64,000 nt of DNA, from assembly GCA_030704425.1 (NCBI GenBank), contig JAPDHM010000002.1, forward strand, positions 372,001 to 436,000, given 5' to 3'. Both the position numbers and the translations under genes were made by a program. The notes below the pieces were generated by a model. The model had not been told where the DNA came from and made no database searches. It worked only from the letters and a program-made list of their open reading frames with translations. This document shows, in pieces, positions 1 through 8,377 of this stretch (position 1 is its first letter; the number at the start of each line of letters is the position of its first letter). The DNA comes from Rhodobacteraceae bacterium IMCC1909. GTDB taxonomy: Bacteria > Pseudomonadota > Alphaproteobacteria > Rhodobacterales > Rhodobacteraceae.

Positions 1-99
1 ATTGTCTCCACCGGCGAGCCTGAAGCAAGAGCGGCGGGCATCAAAGTAGGCTCTGTCGATGAGCTGGTCGAAAAACTTAAAGAAGTGGGGGCTGTATAA
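1..99 (+). CDS. etfB: Electron transfer flavoprotein beta subunit, C-terminal end (partial)
   Basis: The window opens in frame inside this gene; only the last 32 residues and the TAA stop are present. The tail, with [17 protein letters not shown] near the end, is the usual C-terminus of ETF beta. The stop overlaps the etfA start codon by one base (TAATG), so the two subunits are translationally coupled. ETF beta forms the AMP-binding half of the heterodimer that carries electrons from acyl-CoA and other flavin dehydrogenases to ETF-ubiquinone oxidoreductase. The assignment rests on the short tail plus the adjacent etfA. Confidence 0.88.
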   Translation: MVSTGEPEARAAGIKVGSVDELVEKLKEVGAV

Positions 100-1028
100 T
101 GGCTGTACTCCTGATTGCTGAAGTGAACGGCGGCGAATTATCCGTTGACTCAACTGCAAAAGCGCTCACCGCTGCAAAGCAAATGGGCGACGTGACTGTT
201 CTTTGTGTCGGATCCGGCTGCTCATCCGCAGCTGAAGCGGCCGCGAAGCTCGAAGGCGTATCCAAAGTACTTTGCGCACAAAATGACGCCTACGGCCATG
301 ACCTTGCTGAACCGGTAGCCGCTTTGATTGTATCGCTCGCCGGCGATTACAGCCACATTGTCGCGCCTTCCACCTCAGCCTCTAAGAATATTCTGCCGCG
401 TGTTGCGGCGCTTTTGGATGTTATGGTCATATCCGAAGTGACAGCGGTTATTGACGCAGAAATATTCGAGCGTCCCATCTATGCGGGCAATGCTATCCAA
501 ACGGTGAAATCCACCGATGCCACCAAAGTCGCCACGATCCGCACCTCGACCTTCGATGCAACCGGTGAAGGCGGCGCAGCCTCGGTCACAAGCATTGATG
601 CCGCAGGTGATCCTGGCTTGTCCTCTTGGGTGGAAGACAAGGTTGCAGAAAGCGACCGCCCTGAACTCACCTCAGCGGGCGTTGTGGTCTCTGGTGGCCG
701 TGGAGTTGGCTCGCAGGAAGATTTCAAAATCATCGAAAATTTGGCCGACGCATTGGGCGCCGCAGTGGGGGCCTCCCGCGCCGCGGTCGATTCTGGCTAT
801 GCTCCGAATGACTGGCAAGTCGGGCAAACTGGAAAGGTTGTGGCACCAGATCTCTATGTTGCGGTTGGCATTTCTGGTGCCATTCAACATTTGGCTGGCA
901 TGAAGGACTCCAAAGTCATCGTTGCGATCAACAAGGACGAAGAGGCACCTATCTTCCAAGTGGCGGATTTCGGTCTCGTGGGTGATTTGTTTGATGTCGT
1001 GCCGCAACTGACAGAGGAACTGGCCTAA
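99..1028 (+). CDS. etfA: Electron transfer flavoprotein alpha subunit
   Basis: This 309-residue protein has the normal length for EtfA. Residues 1 to about 190 form the adenine-nucleotide-like N-terminal domain. The C-terminal FAD domain carries the family signature: SGGRGVGS near residue 200, [13 protein letters not shown] near 226-240, [22 protein letters not shown] and finally HLAGMKDS. With EtfB it accepts electrons from flavin dehydrogenases, plausibly including the Mcd-type acyl-CoA dehydrogenase encoded at 8.4 kb, and passes them to the quinone pool. The ATG overlaps the etfB stop. A strong hairpin terminator follows, and the next genes converge from the other strand. Confidence 0.97.
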   Translation: MAVLLIAEVNGGELSVDSTAKALTAAKQMGDVTVLCVGSGCSSAAEAAAKLEGVSKVLCAQNDAYGHDLAEPVAALIVSLAGDYSHIVAPSTSASKNILPRVAALLDVMVISEVTAVIDAEIFERPIYAGNAIQTVKSTDATKVATIRTSTFDATGEGGAASVTSIDAAGDPGLSSWVEDKVAESDRPELTSAGVVVSGGRGVGSQEDFKIIENLADALGAAVGASRAAVDSGYAPNDWQVGQTGKVVAPDLYVAVGISGAIQHLAGMKDSKVIVAINKDEEAPIFQVADFGLVGDLFDVVPQLTEELA

Positions 1029-1060
1029 GCCAGAACGCAACTATTATCAGACGCAACTAG

Positions 1061-1084
1061 GGCCCGCCGCAATGGCGGGCCTTT
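1061..1084 (+). terminator. Rho-independent terminator after etfA
   Basis: A perfect 8-bp stem (GGCCCGCC / GGCGGGCC) with a 5-nt GCAAT loop is followed by TTT. It lies 32 bp after the etfA stop, between convergent etfA and ptsH. Confidence 0.8.
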
Positions 1085-1109
1085 GCCATTTGCGATACGA
1101 AGATCCGGC

Positions 1110-1376
1110 CTAGGCGGCTTCCCCAAAACGATTGGCCACCAAATCGCGCAAAGCCTCCGCCAAGGCCACTGCCTCCGCGCCGCGGGTTTCAACCTCGATG
1201 GAGGTGCCATTGGCCGCAGCCAGCATCAACAATCCCATGATGCTGTCCCCTTCAGCAGAAAGCCCATCTTTGCGCACAACAGCGCCCGCATCAAATTGCT
1301 CAACCGTTTCCACAAATTTCGCAGAGGCCCGCGCGTGAAGGCCTTTTTCGTTAATAATATTCAATATTTGCTGCAC
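1110..1376 (-). CDS. ptsH: Phosphocarrier protein HPr
   Basis: This 88-residue protein has the HPr fold and motifs. His14 in GLHARAS is the site phosphorylated by enzyme I, and Ser45 in GDSIMGL is the regulatory site targeted by HprK. It starts at GTG; no ATG fits the conserved N-terminus. It is the last gene of a minus-strand block with EIIA, rapZ, hprK, chvG and chvI, 9 bp after the EIIA stop. No sugar-specific EIIB or EIIC gene is in the window, so a regulatory phosphorelay rather than sugar transport is the likely role, as described for alphaproteobacterial PTS proteins. Confidence 0.95.
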   Translation of the reverse strand: MQQILNIINEKGLHARASAKFVETVEQFDAGAVVRKDGLSAEGDSIMGLLMLAAANGTSIEVETRGAEAVALAEALRDLVANRFGEAA

Positions 1377-1385
1377 GTTTTCGTC

Positions 1386-1775
1386 CTATTGCGTCTCGGG
1401 AAGGCAATCCATGTATTTTCGCCCCGCATCTATGGCCCGCGAAATCGCCTCTGGCACGCTCTGACTGCGAGATTTGGCGAGTTTGACCAGAAGGGGCAGA
1501 TTGGCGCCATAGAGCACCCGGCGATTGGCACAATTACAGGCAGAAAGTGATAGATTGGATGGCGAGCCGCCAAACATATCGGTCACAATCACCACGCCGC
1601 CGCCAATATCCACCCCATCTGCAGCTTGGCAAATTTCAATCCGCTTGGCTTCACGGTCGCAATCTGCGCTGATGGCAACTGCCGCAATGCCCCGTTGAGC
1701 GCCCACAACATGCTCCACCGCCGCCTTATATTCGGTGGCCAGCCCGCCATGCGCTACGATAACGATACCTATCAA
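1386..1775 (-). CDS. PTS mannose-type EIIA domain protein
   Basis: This 129-residue EIIA of the mannose/fructose superfamily carries the phospho-acceptor His9 in IVIVAHGGLA, followed further on by VTDMFGGSPSN, the second conserved loop. It stands alone, without the EIIB, IIC and IID domains of a real transporter. The start is TTG and overlaps the rapZ stop (TTGA), because the conserved N-terminus MIGIVIVAHGG leaves no room for another start. In alphaproteobacteria this protein (often called ManX, PtsM or EIIAMan) receives phosphate from HPr and is thought to signal carbon and nitrogen status. Its exact output here is unknown. Confidence 0.92.
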   Translation of the reverse strand: MIGIVIVAHGGLATEYKAAVEHVVGAQRGIAAVAISADCDREAKRIEICQAADGVDIGGGVVIVTDMFGGSPSNLSLSACNCANRRVLYGANLPLLVKLAKSRSQSVPEAISRAIDAGRKYMDCLPETQ

Positions 1776-2683
1776 CTGCTCAAAACCTTAGAGTCTGAAG
1801 TGTCCGACGGAGCCACCTGTTCCAGCAGCTCTCTATGCCGTATGCTCACATGCCGGCCGCGCAATTGCAATTCTTTCTGTAACATTTCAACCATTGTGAC
1901 GGATCGATGTTTACCGCCCGTACAGCCAAAGCCAATGGCCAGATGCGACCGCCCCTCCGCCACATGGGCTGGGATCACAAGATCTATCAAATCGAGCACT
2001 TTTTGCTTAAAAGCCGGAAAATTATCGTCCTCGGCCACATAGACCTGCACCTTCGGGTTCCGTCCATCTGCTGCTCTGAGAGCCTCATCCCAATAAGGAT
2101 TGCGCAGGAAGCGACAATCAAACATCATATCAATGCCCCGCGGTGTGCCACGTTTATACGAGAAGGACTGCACAGAAATCGCCATTGGATAGCCTTTGTC
2201 CGATGCAAAATAACGGGTGACCTCCGCGCGCAGGTCATGGGGCAACAATTGGGTGGTATCGATCAAAACATTGGCTCTGACCCGCGCCGGCTGCATCAAA
2301 TCCAAATCCAGCTGTATCCCCGCAAGCGCCGCGCCATCTGGCGACAGATGGTGCCGACGTCGCGTTTCGGAGAAGCGGCGGATCAGAACATCCTCCGAAC
2401 AATCCAAATACAGGACCTCAAGAGTCAAAGACGGATTGGCAGACAATGTCGCAATTGTATCCATCATTTGAGCGGTAGAGAAATCGCGATTTCGGGTATC
2501 AAGGCCCAGAGCCATTGGCCGACTTAAGCCCGGCGGTTCGAACAACCTCGGTGCAAGGCTCAAAGGCATATTATCAATAGATTCAAAGCCCGCATCTTCC
2601 AAAGCATTGATCGCAGTGGTTCGCCCGGCCCCAGATGGGCCGGTCACGAGCACAACATGCACCGGTTGCGTTTTGTCAGTCAT
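1772..2683 (-). CDS. rapZ: RNase adapter / nucleotide-binding protein RapZ
   Basis: This RapZ (YvcJ/YhbJ) family protein has 303 residues from the ATG at 2683. It carries Walker A GPSGAGRT at residues 15-22, then DNMPLSLAP, and late in the protein the signature GFGCTGGKHRSV. A longer open frame exists upstream, but the N-terminus of the family begins just before the P-loop, and the ATG at 2683 overlaps the end of hprK by 8 bp. In E. coli RapZ guides RNase E to the GlmZ sRNA and controls GlmS; in alphaproteobacteria it is usually encoded with the PTS regulatory genes, as here. The E. coli protein is slightly shorter (284 aa). Confidence 0.95.
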   Translation of the reverse strand: MTDKTQPVHVVLVTGPSGAGRTTAINALEDAGFESIDNMPLSLAPRLFEPPGLSRPMALGLDTRNRDFSTAQMMDTIATLSANPSLTLEVLYLDCSEDVLIRRFSETRRRHHLSPDGAALAGIQLDLDLMQPARVRANVLIDTTQLLPHDLRAEVTRYFASDKGYPMAISVQSFSYKRGTPRGIDMMFDCRFLRNPYWDEALRAADGRNPKVQVYVAEDDNFPAFKQKVLDLIDLVIPAHVAEGRSHLAIGFGCTGGKHRSVTMVEMLQKELQLRGRHVSIRHRELLEQVAPSDTSDSKVLSS

Positions 2684-3137
2684 AGGCTGCAAATCCATTT
2701 TGAAGCAAAAGCAGGAGCGCCGCAGCCCGCGGCACGTCCGGCCCACCGGGAATAACCGAAACTCTATGCCCCAATCTTGTGACTTCTTGAACAAAAGGCA
2801 AGCGGCGATCACTATATTGTGACAGATCTATGCAGAATTTTAGGGACGCCTCGAACCTATGCGCACAGGATATAAGGCCAATACCGCGCGCCTCGATACG
2901 CCTTGCGACGGCGTCAGGCGCCTGAAGGAGCAACCCATTTTGCGAAGCGCGCAGCCAGACGCGATCATCTGAAACCAACTGCGCCCCAAGCGCCAGTATT
3001 TCAATCGCGAGGCTGGATTTGCCGGCGCCTGAAGGGCCTAATATCAACAACCCGCACCCGCCGACCGACACGGCTGAGCCATGCAACAGCAACGCCTCAT
3101 CGTCATCGCTGTAATTTCTCCAAGCATCAAAGCTCAT
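2676..3137 (-). CDS. hprK: HPr kinase/phosphorylase, short alphaproteobacterial form
   Basis: This 153-residue protein corresponds only to the C-terminal kinase domain of Firmicute HprK (about 310 aa). The P-loop GPSGAGKS is at residues 34-41, and VSDDRVWL follows at the position of the catalytic aspartate loop. The start chosen is the ATG at 3137, just after the chvG stop, because the open frame further upstream overlaps chvG. HprK phosphorylates or dephosphorylates the serine of HPr (Ser45 here). Short HprK next to chvG and rapZ is the standard alphaproteobacterial arrangement. Confidence 0.92.
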   Translation of the reverse strand: MSFDAWRNYSDDDEALLLHGSAVSVGGCGLLILGPSGAGKSSLAIEILALGAQLVSDDRVWLRASQNGLLLQAPDAVARRIEARGIGLISCAHRFEASLKFCIDLSQYSDRRLPFVQEVTRLGHRVSVIPGGPDVPRAAALLLLLQNGFAAYD

Positions 3138-3141
3138 GACA

Positions 3142-4794
3142 TCACACCGGCAGGCCAAACAAAAAGCGCGCCCCAAACGCCTGCCCCACACCAGCAGGCT
3201 GAACCGGTTCTGCGCGAATGACCCCTGAATGGGCCGCAACGATCTGTGCCGCCTCTGCAAGACCCGCAGTGAACTCGGCCACGCCCTGATCTCCCAATGT
3301 GGCCAAGTTTCCGGTCCCAAATAGGGTTTGGCTCAAACCCTCCGGCAACGGTGGGCCTGTGTCTTCGACCACGACCAAAACCATGCCATCTTGAATCCGC
3401 GTCCAGATCCGAATCTCGTCCCCCCAGGCGCATCTTTGAATGGCATTCGACAGAAAAGCCGACAGGATAGAGCCCACACTCGTAGGCAGGCCCTCAATGA
3501 TCACAGGCACTTTTGGTGTCGATTGCGTCAAGACAAGACCGCGAGCCACCGCGGCCGGGCGCAGCGCCGCCACCCGGGACGTAATCAGTGAAATCAGTTC
3601 AAACCTTTCCTTTTTGCCCATCTTGCGCCTGGGCACCGCTGGGGCAGCGGCGGGTGCAGGCGCCGCCGGCTGGGTGAGCGGAGCGGTGACCCGCTCCAAG
3701 CGCAGCAAATCATTGTCAATCAAATCCAACAGTTTTGCCGATGTGGAAGGGTCCTTTTGAAGCCGCAGAGCTTTGATCGCAGATTTCATCGAGGCCATCG
3801 GGTTGTTGATTTCGCCCGTCACCTCTGCGACAGCGGCCTCTGCCTCTCTAATGCGCATGAAAAGCGCGCCAATCGTATGGTGCAGCGCCTCGGACAGACG
3901 ACCAATATTGTCTCTGCGCTGCGGAAAATTCGGCTCTGTGATATTTTTGGCGGCAACCCCATGGCGCAGCTGATTAGAAAACCGCTCCACAGAGTCCGCC
4001 ATGCGGTTGAACGGTCCGAACATCACCCAAGCGCTCGACACCGAAAGAACAATCGCAAGAGCCACGGCTGTTAAAAGCAAGCGCAAGGCCAATTCCAGAA
4101 CCATCTTCCGCCCCGCCGGATCGCCGGCCTTGCCTAGATATCCAAGAGCAATGCCACCCACCATCTCCTGACGATGCAGGATCGGTGCCGCCACCCAGAT
4201 CTCGGACTCACTGCTTTGACTCTGGATATGTCGTGGAAACCCTGGGCCATTTAGCCCCGCCGCAATCATCGACTCCACCCCGTCCGACCGATCCACCGCC
4301 TTGGTCGTCTGCGGAGAGATTTGCCGATAAATTTCCGCCAGATGATCCAACAGTACAGGTGACGACGGTCCAAGCCAGACGGGCCAGGCGCCGGGGAGGG
4401 CCATGGTATGTTGCGCCTTAAGGCTGTTTCCGGGCGTGAGGCTTCGCTGTTCCCCCAGGGGGCCGAAGGCGATCACCTCAGCACCGGCAGGCAAGGTGAT
4501 CTTGTCAAACAGTCTGTCAAGATCCACCCCGTCACCTTGCACAAAATCCACCGGCACTCGATGCGGCAACCGCCCCTCAACCACCTCCGCAAGCAAAAGC
4601 ACCTCAGAGGTCAATTGCGCCCGTTTGTCATCGCGGTCGTCAGGGTGGAGCTGCAGTAGCCAAAACGCGCCCACGGCTGGTAGCAAAAGCACCAGCAGAT
4701 GGAAAAATGTTATCCGGCGGGTCATGGGCGATAGGAGAAGCCCCATAAACCATCGGTTTCGGCGGTAGACGATGAGATCATTCATTGCGACCAT
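3142..4794 (-). CDS. chvG: ChvG-type sensor histidine kinase lacking the phospho-acceptor histidine
   Basis: This 550-residue membrane sensor has TM1 at about 29-48, a periplasmic domain at about 50-230, TM2 at about 231-259 and HAMP at about 259-310, followed by a dimerisation/phosphotransfer helix and an ATPase region. Position and architecture match ChvG. The H-box reads VTGEINNPMAS, with Gly327 where family members have His (HEIKNPL). The ATPase domain is also atypical: the N-box keeps Asn450, G1 reads EDTGPPLP, and the usual GLGL G2 motif is absent near residue 511. It could be a pseudokinase, a ChvI phosphatase, or a decayed gene, although the frame is fully open. It lies 4 bp upstream of hprK. 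The start is uncertain; Met17 and Met24 are alternatives. Confidence 0.85.
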   Translation of the reverse strand: MVAMNDLIVYRRNRWFMGLLLSPMTRRITFFHLLVLLLPAVGAFWLLQLHPDDRDDKRAQLTSEVLLLAEVVEGRLPHRVPVDFVQGDGVDLDRLFDKITLPAGAEVIAFGPLGEQRSLTPGNSLKAQHTMALPGAWPVWLGPSSPVLLDHLAEIYRQISPQTTKAVDRSDGVESMIAAGLNGPGFPRHIQSQSSESEIWVAAPILHRQEMVGGIALGYLGKAGDPAGRKMVLELALRLLLTAVALAIVLSVSSAWVMFGPFNRMADSVERFSNQLRHGVAAKNITEPNFPQRRDNIGRLSEALHHTIGALFMRIREAEAAVAEVTGEINNPMASMKSAIKALRLQKDPSTSAKLLDLIDNDLLRLERVTAPLTQPAAPAPAAAPAVPRRKMGKKERFELISLITSRVAALRPAAVARGLVLTQSTPKVPVIIEGLPTSVGSILSAFLSNAIQRCAWGDEIRIWTRIQDGMVLVVVEDTGPPLPEGLSQTLFGTGNLATLGDQGVAEFTAGLAEAAQIVAAHSGVIRAEPVQPAGVGQAFGARFLFGLPV

Positions 4795-4829
4795 CCAAAC
4801 CGCGCAAAAATATGGGCAAAGATTGGGGC

Positions 4830-5531
4830 TTAGGCTTCATTATATCGGTAGCCGATACCATAGAGTGTTTCAATTGCATCAAAGTCTCCGTCTACCCGTC
4901 GCATCTTTTTTCGCAGCCGTTTGATATGGCTGTCTATTGTTCGATCATCGACATAGACCTGATCATCATAGGCCACATCCATCAGTTGATCGCGGCTTTT
5001 GACAAAGCCCGGCCTGACCGCCAGCGTCTTCAGCAGAGCAAATTCCGTGACGGTCAATGCAACGGCCATACCGCGCCAAGTCACCCCGTGGCGCATCGGG
5101 TCCATCGACAAAGGACCACGCACCATGATGGTCGTCTCGTCCGCCTCTAAAGCTTGATCGCCTCCCAGCACGTCCCAACGTCGCAAAAGCGCGCGGATAC
5201 GTTCGAGCAAGACCCTTGGTGAAGTTGGTTTTTTCACATAATCATCGGCCCCCATGCGCAGGCCCAACACTTCGTCAATCTCATCCTCTTTTAAGGTGCA
5301 AAACATCACGGGGATGTTCGACACATGCCTCAGCCGCTGCACCACATCCATGCCATCGAGGCCTGGAAGCTTGACGTCCAGCACTAAAATATCGGGCAAG
5401 GACTTTGACAAAGACTCCCAAGCGGCAAGCCCATCGGAATGGCACTCAACTTCAAACCCTTCCGCTTCAAGCATCATGGAGAGAGACATCATGTGACTGC
5501 GATCATCATCGACAAGAACTATTCTTGGCAT
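4830..5531 (-). CDS. chvI: ChvI-type response regulator (OmpR family)
   Basis: This 233-residue regulator has a receiver domain (1-120) and an OmpR winged-helix DNA-binding domain (about 135-230). The acidic pocket Asp8-Asp10, phospho-acceptor Asp52 (LVLDVKLPG), the Thr of CTLKEDE and the Lys in DDYVKKP are all present, so the receiver looks functional. The DNA-binding end has the typical TIDSHIKRLRKKMR and YGIGYRY motifs. It is the first gene of the minus-strand block and divergent from pckA; in rhizobial relatives ChvI controls acid and envelope responses and links to pckA. Its partner kinase here lacks the acceptor His, so the phosphate source is an open question. Confidence 0.95.
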   Translation of the reverse strand: MPRIVLVDDDRSHMMSLSMMLEAEGFEVECHSDGLAAWESLSKSLPDILVLDVKLPGLDGMDVVQRLRHVSNIPVMFCTLKEDEIDEVLGLRMGADDYVKKPTSPRVLLERIRALLRRWDVLGGDQALEADETTIMVRGPLSMDPMRHGVTWRGMAVALTVTEFALLKTLAVRPGFVKSRDQLMDVAYDDQVYVDDRTIDSHIKRLRKKMRRVDGDFDAIETLYGIGYRYNEA

Positions 5532-5808
5532 GGGTATCGTCCTCTGATCGGCTCAACATTTTAACACTGATATCTGCCGCCACTTTCTTTAGTTTTGCCG
5601 ATCTGTGCAACATGTAACTACGAATCAGCCTCAAACTCGCAGCAATATGATCGGCAATTCGCTTCCATGACGTTAATTTTGCTATAGTCAGAAAATTTAT
5701 TGCGCCAAACTGCCACTGATTGCGCTAACGATCCCGGCCGATGCTGTTGATGATCCACCATGGCATGTTAAAGGCAGGGTGTACTATGCAAGCCTCAGGA
5801 GCAATGGC

Positions 5809-7410
5809 ATGATCAATGGACGCGTAAACCCCCAATTCACCCTCGAAGATCAAGGCATCACTGGGCTGGGGACTGTCTATTATAACCTGCTGGAACCCAC
5901 GCTCATCGAACAGGCTTTGGCACGCAAAGAAGGCGAGCTTGGTAAGGGCGGCGCCTTCTTGGTCTCCACTGGCAAATTCACGGGCCGATCTCCAAAAGAC
6001 AAACATGTGGTCAAAACTGCATCTGTGGCTGATAGCATTTGGTGGGAAAACAATGCCGAAATGTCAGAGGCGGGTTTTGAGGCCCTCTACGAGGATATGA
6101 TCGCACATATGCAGGGGCGCGATTATTTTGTACAAGACCTCTTTGGCGGCGCAGATCCCGCCAACCGCCTCGATGTGCGCATCGTGACAGAGCTGGCCTG
6201 GCATGGGCTGTTTATTCGCCATATGTTGCGCCGGCCTGATGCGGAGGAGCTGGAAGAATTTACAGCCGATTGGACTGTAATCAATTGCCCCTTCTTTCAA
6301 GCAAACCCTAAGCGCCACAATTGCCGCTCTGAAACGGTTATCGCGATGAATTTCGACCGCCGGATCATCCTGATTGGCGGCACGGAATACGCAGGCGAAA
6401 ACAAAAAATCTGTTTTCTCACTGCTCAACTACTTATTGCCTGAAAAAGGCATAATGCCGATGCATTGCTCGGCCAATCATGCCCCTGGCAACCCCGTGGA
6501 TACGGCAATTTTCTTTGGGTTGTCGGGCACGGGCAAAACCACACTTTCAGCGGATCCCTCCCGCGTATTGATTGGCGATGATGAGCATGGCTGGTCTGAT
6601 CGCGGCACCTTCAATTTTGAAGGGGGATGCTATGCCAAAACCATCAACCTCAGCGCAGAGGCCGAACCAGAAATCTTCGCCACCACCTCGAAATTCGGCA
6701 CGGTCATTGAGAATATGGTCTATGATCCCGAAACCAAAGAGCTGGATTTCGATGATGACAGCCTAACGGCCAATATGCGCTGCGCTTATCCTTTGGAATA
6801 CATCTCAAACGCTTCACCAACGGCACTTGGCGGGCATCCGAAGAATATCATCATGCTGACCTGTGACAGCTTTGGCGTTTTGCCACCGATTGCGCGGTTG
6901 ACGCCGGCGCAGGCCATGTATCACTTTTTGTCGGGCTTCACCGCCAAAGTGGCCGGTACAGAGCGCGGGGTGACAGAACCGCAGCCGACCTTCTCAACCT
7001 GCTTCGGCGCCCCCTTCATGCCGCGCCGTCCTGAGGTTTATGGCAACCTCCTTCGCGAGAAAATCGCCAAACATGGCGCAACTTGCTGGTTGGTGAATAC
7101 CGGTTGGACAGGTGGCGCATATGGAAAAGGCAGCCGTATGCCGATCCGCGCCACCCGCTCGTTGCTCTGCGCCGCGCTCGATGGCACGCTGGCCAATGGC
7201 ACATTCCGCACAGATCCAAATTTTGGCTTTGAAGTGCCAACCTCAGTGCCAGGCGTGGCAGATCTCTTGCTCGAGCCCAGACGGACATGGGAAGACAAAG
7301 ACGCCTATGATGCACAGGCCGAAAAGCTTGTCGCGATGTTCAGCGAAAACTTCCAGCATTATCTTCCCTATATTGACGACGACGTGCGTGCGATTGCCTT
7401 GGGCGGTTAA
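5809..7410 (+). CDS. pckA: Phosphoenolpyruvate carboxykinase (ATP)
   Basis: This 533-residue enzyme converts oxaloacetate + ATP to PEP + CO2, the entry step of gluconeogenesis. Motifs include FTGRSPKDK near residue 60, the kinase-1a P-loop GLSGTGKT at about 237-244, and GDDEHGW just downstream. The ATG at 5809 is preferred over an in-frame GTG at 5779: it has AGGAG 7 nt upstream, and [10 protein letters not shown] matches the family N-terminus. The 277-bp gap to chvI should hold both divergent promoters; no clear operator was picked out. A 14-bp tandem duplication follows the stop. Confidence 0.97.
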   Translation: MINGRVNPQFTLEDQGITGLGTVYYNLLEPTLIEQALARKEGELGKGGAFLVSTGKFTGRSPKDKHVVKTASVADSIWWENNAEMSEAGFEALYEDMIAHMQGRDYFVQDLFGGADPANRLDVRIVTELAWHGLFIRHMLRRPDAEELEEFTADWTVINCPFFQANPKRHNCRSETVIAMNFDRRIILIGGTEYAGENKKSVFSLLNYLLPEKGIMPMHCSANHAPGNPVDTAIFFGLSGTGKTTLSADPSRVLIGDDEHGWSDRGTFNFEGGCYAKTINLSAEAEPEIFATTSKFGTVIENMVYDPETKELDFDDDSLTANMRCAYPLEYISNASPTALGGHPKNIIMLTCDSFGVLPPIARLTPAQAMYHFLSGFTAKVAGTERGVTEPQPTFSTCFGAPFMPRRPEVYGNLLREKIAKHGATCWLVNTGWTGGAYGKGSRMPIRATRSLLCAALDGTLANGTFRTDPNFGFEVPTSVPGVADLLLEPRRTWEDKDAYDAQAEKLVAMFSENFQHYLPYIDDDVRAIALGG

Positions 7411-7417
7411 ATTCGAC

Positions 7418-7445
7418 CATTTCGCTGCGGGCATTTCGCTGCGGG
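7418..7445. repeat. 14-bp tandem duplication after pckA
   Basis: Two adjacent copies of CATTTCGCTGCGGG lie 8 bp after the pckA stop, in the gap between convergent pckA and the TSUP gene. They look like a simple slippage duplication; no function can be read from them. Confidence 0.75.
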
Positions 7446-7453
7446 AGTGCCCA

Positions 7454-8215
7454 TCACATCACCCCGCGGCGGATCAAATTCAGGCCCGCCAAGATTAAAA
7501 CGCTCAAGGTCGCGATGCGAAACATATTTTGGTTGATACGATCCTGGATTTGAAAGCCGATCCATATGCCAAAACAGGCCGGAACAATCGCAAAGCCGCC
7601 GAGGCTCAATGCCTGCGGTGTTGCGATACCGGAACCGAGGTGACCAAATAACAGCAGCACGGCCCCAAGGCCATAAATCACACCCTGCGCCCGCATCTGT
7701 GCCTGCTTTTCCAACTGATGGGTGGATAGATACATCACCGTTGGCGGGCCCCAAACTCCAGAAATCCCACCACCAATGCCAGCAATCACCGCGCAGGCAA
7801 AGGACAGGCTCGCTCCGCTGCGTCCCTGGGGCTTCCAGCCGCTCAGCATCAAACTGGCAAATCCCACAACCAAAATCCCAAGGCAGAGAAAGAACACATC
7901 CTGTGACAAAAGCGGGACAAGCTGGGTGGTCGCCAACAGCACCCCGTAACCCAGACCCAAAAACCACCGATGATCGTAGAGCGACTTGAGCGCCGCAGAA
8001 AACCCCTGTCGGCCCGCCTGCCAACCATTGGTGACAAGTGTGGGGAGAATCAAAATGCCCAAGGCCAAATCTGGAGCGACGAAAATGGTCATGCCGGTGA
8101 TAAAGATCATCGGCATGGCAAATCCAACAATGCCCTTCACCATCCCGGCAATCATGGCTGTGGCGGCAATCAAAAGAAGTAAGTCCAGCGTAAACAGGCT
8201 CAATGTATCGGTCAT
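7454..8215 (-). CDS. TSUP (TauE/SafE) family membrane permease
   Basis: This hydrophobic protein has 253 residues and about eight membrane segments. The pattern GMVKGIVGFAMPMIF after the first helix and GGISGVWGPPTVMYL in the middle are the duplicated glycine-rich signatures of TauE/SafE (TSUP) exporters. The family moves sulfite, sulfoacetate, taurine-related or other organic anions; the substrate here cannot be told. The ATG at 8215 is preferred, since the 18 extra residues of the longer open frame are polar and precede the first membrane helix. The gene is monocistronic and convergent with pckA. Confidence 0.85.
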   Translation of the reverse strand: MTDTLSLFTLDLLLLIAATAMIAGMVKGIVGFAMPMIFITGMTIFVAPDLALGILILPTLVTNGWQAGRQGFSAALKSLYDHRWFLGLGYGVLLATTQLVPLLSQDVFFLCLGILVVGFASLMLSGWKPQGRSGASLSFACAVIAGIGGGISGVWGPPTVMYLSTHQLEKQAQMRAQGVIYGLGAVLLLFGHLGSGIATPQALSLGGFAIVPACFGIWIGFQIQDRINQNMFRIATLSVLILAGLNLIRRGVM

Positions 8216-8377
8216 ATGGGCAGCATAACGGCACTCATCGGGCGCCGCACTGCAATTCGACTGCGACATAATACTTCAAAATAGCATTTTCTTTTGAATG
8301 AAAGTTGTGCTGCGGTTGCAAGCAACCTAGGTTTCCATTTAAGCGTTAACGCGCGATCGCAGAAATAGGACGTGAAC

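Noticed and set aside
1083-1550. 155-codon plus-strand frame opposite HPr and EIIA
   Set aside because: It lies antisense to two genes with clear catalytic motifs; a shadow frame.
1907-2527. 206-codon plus-strand frame opposite rapZ
   Set aside because: Antisense shadow of a well-conserved gene, no initiation signal.
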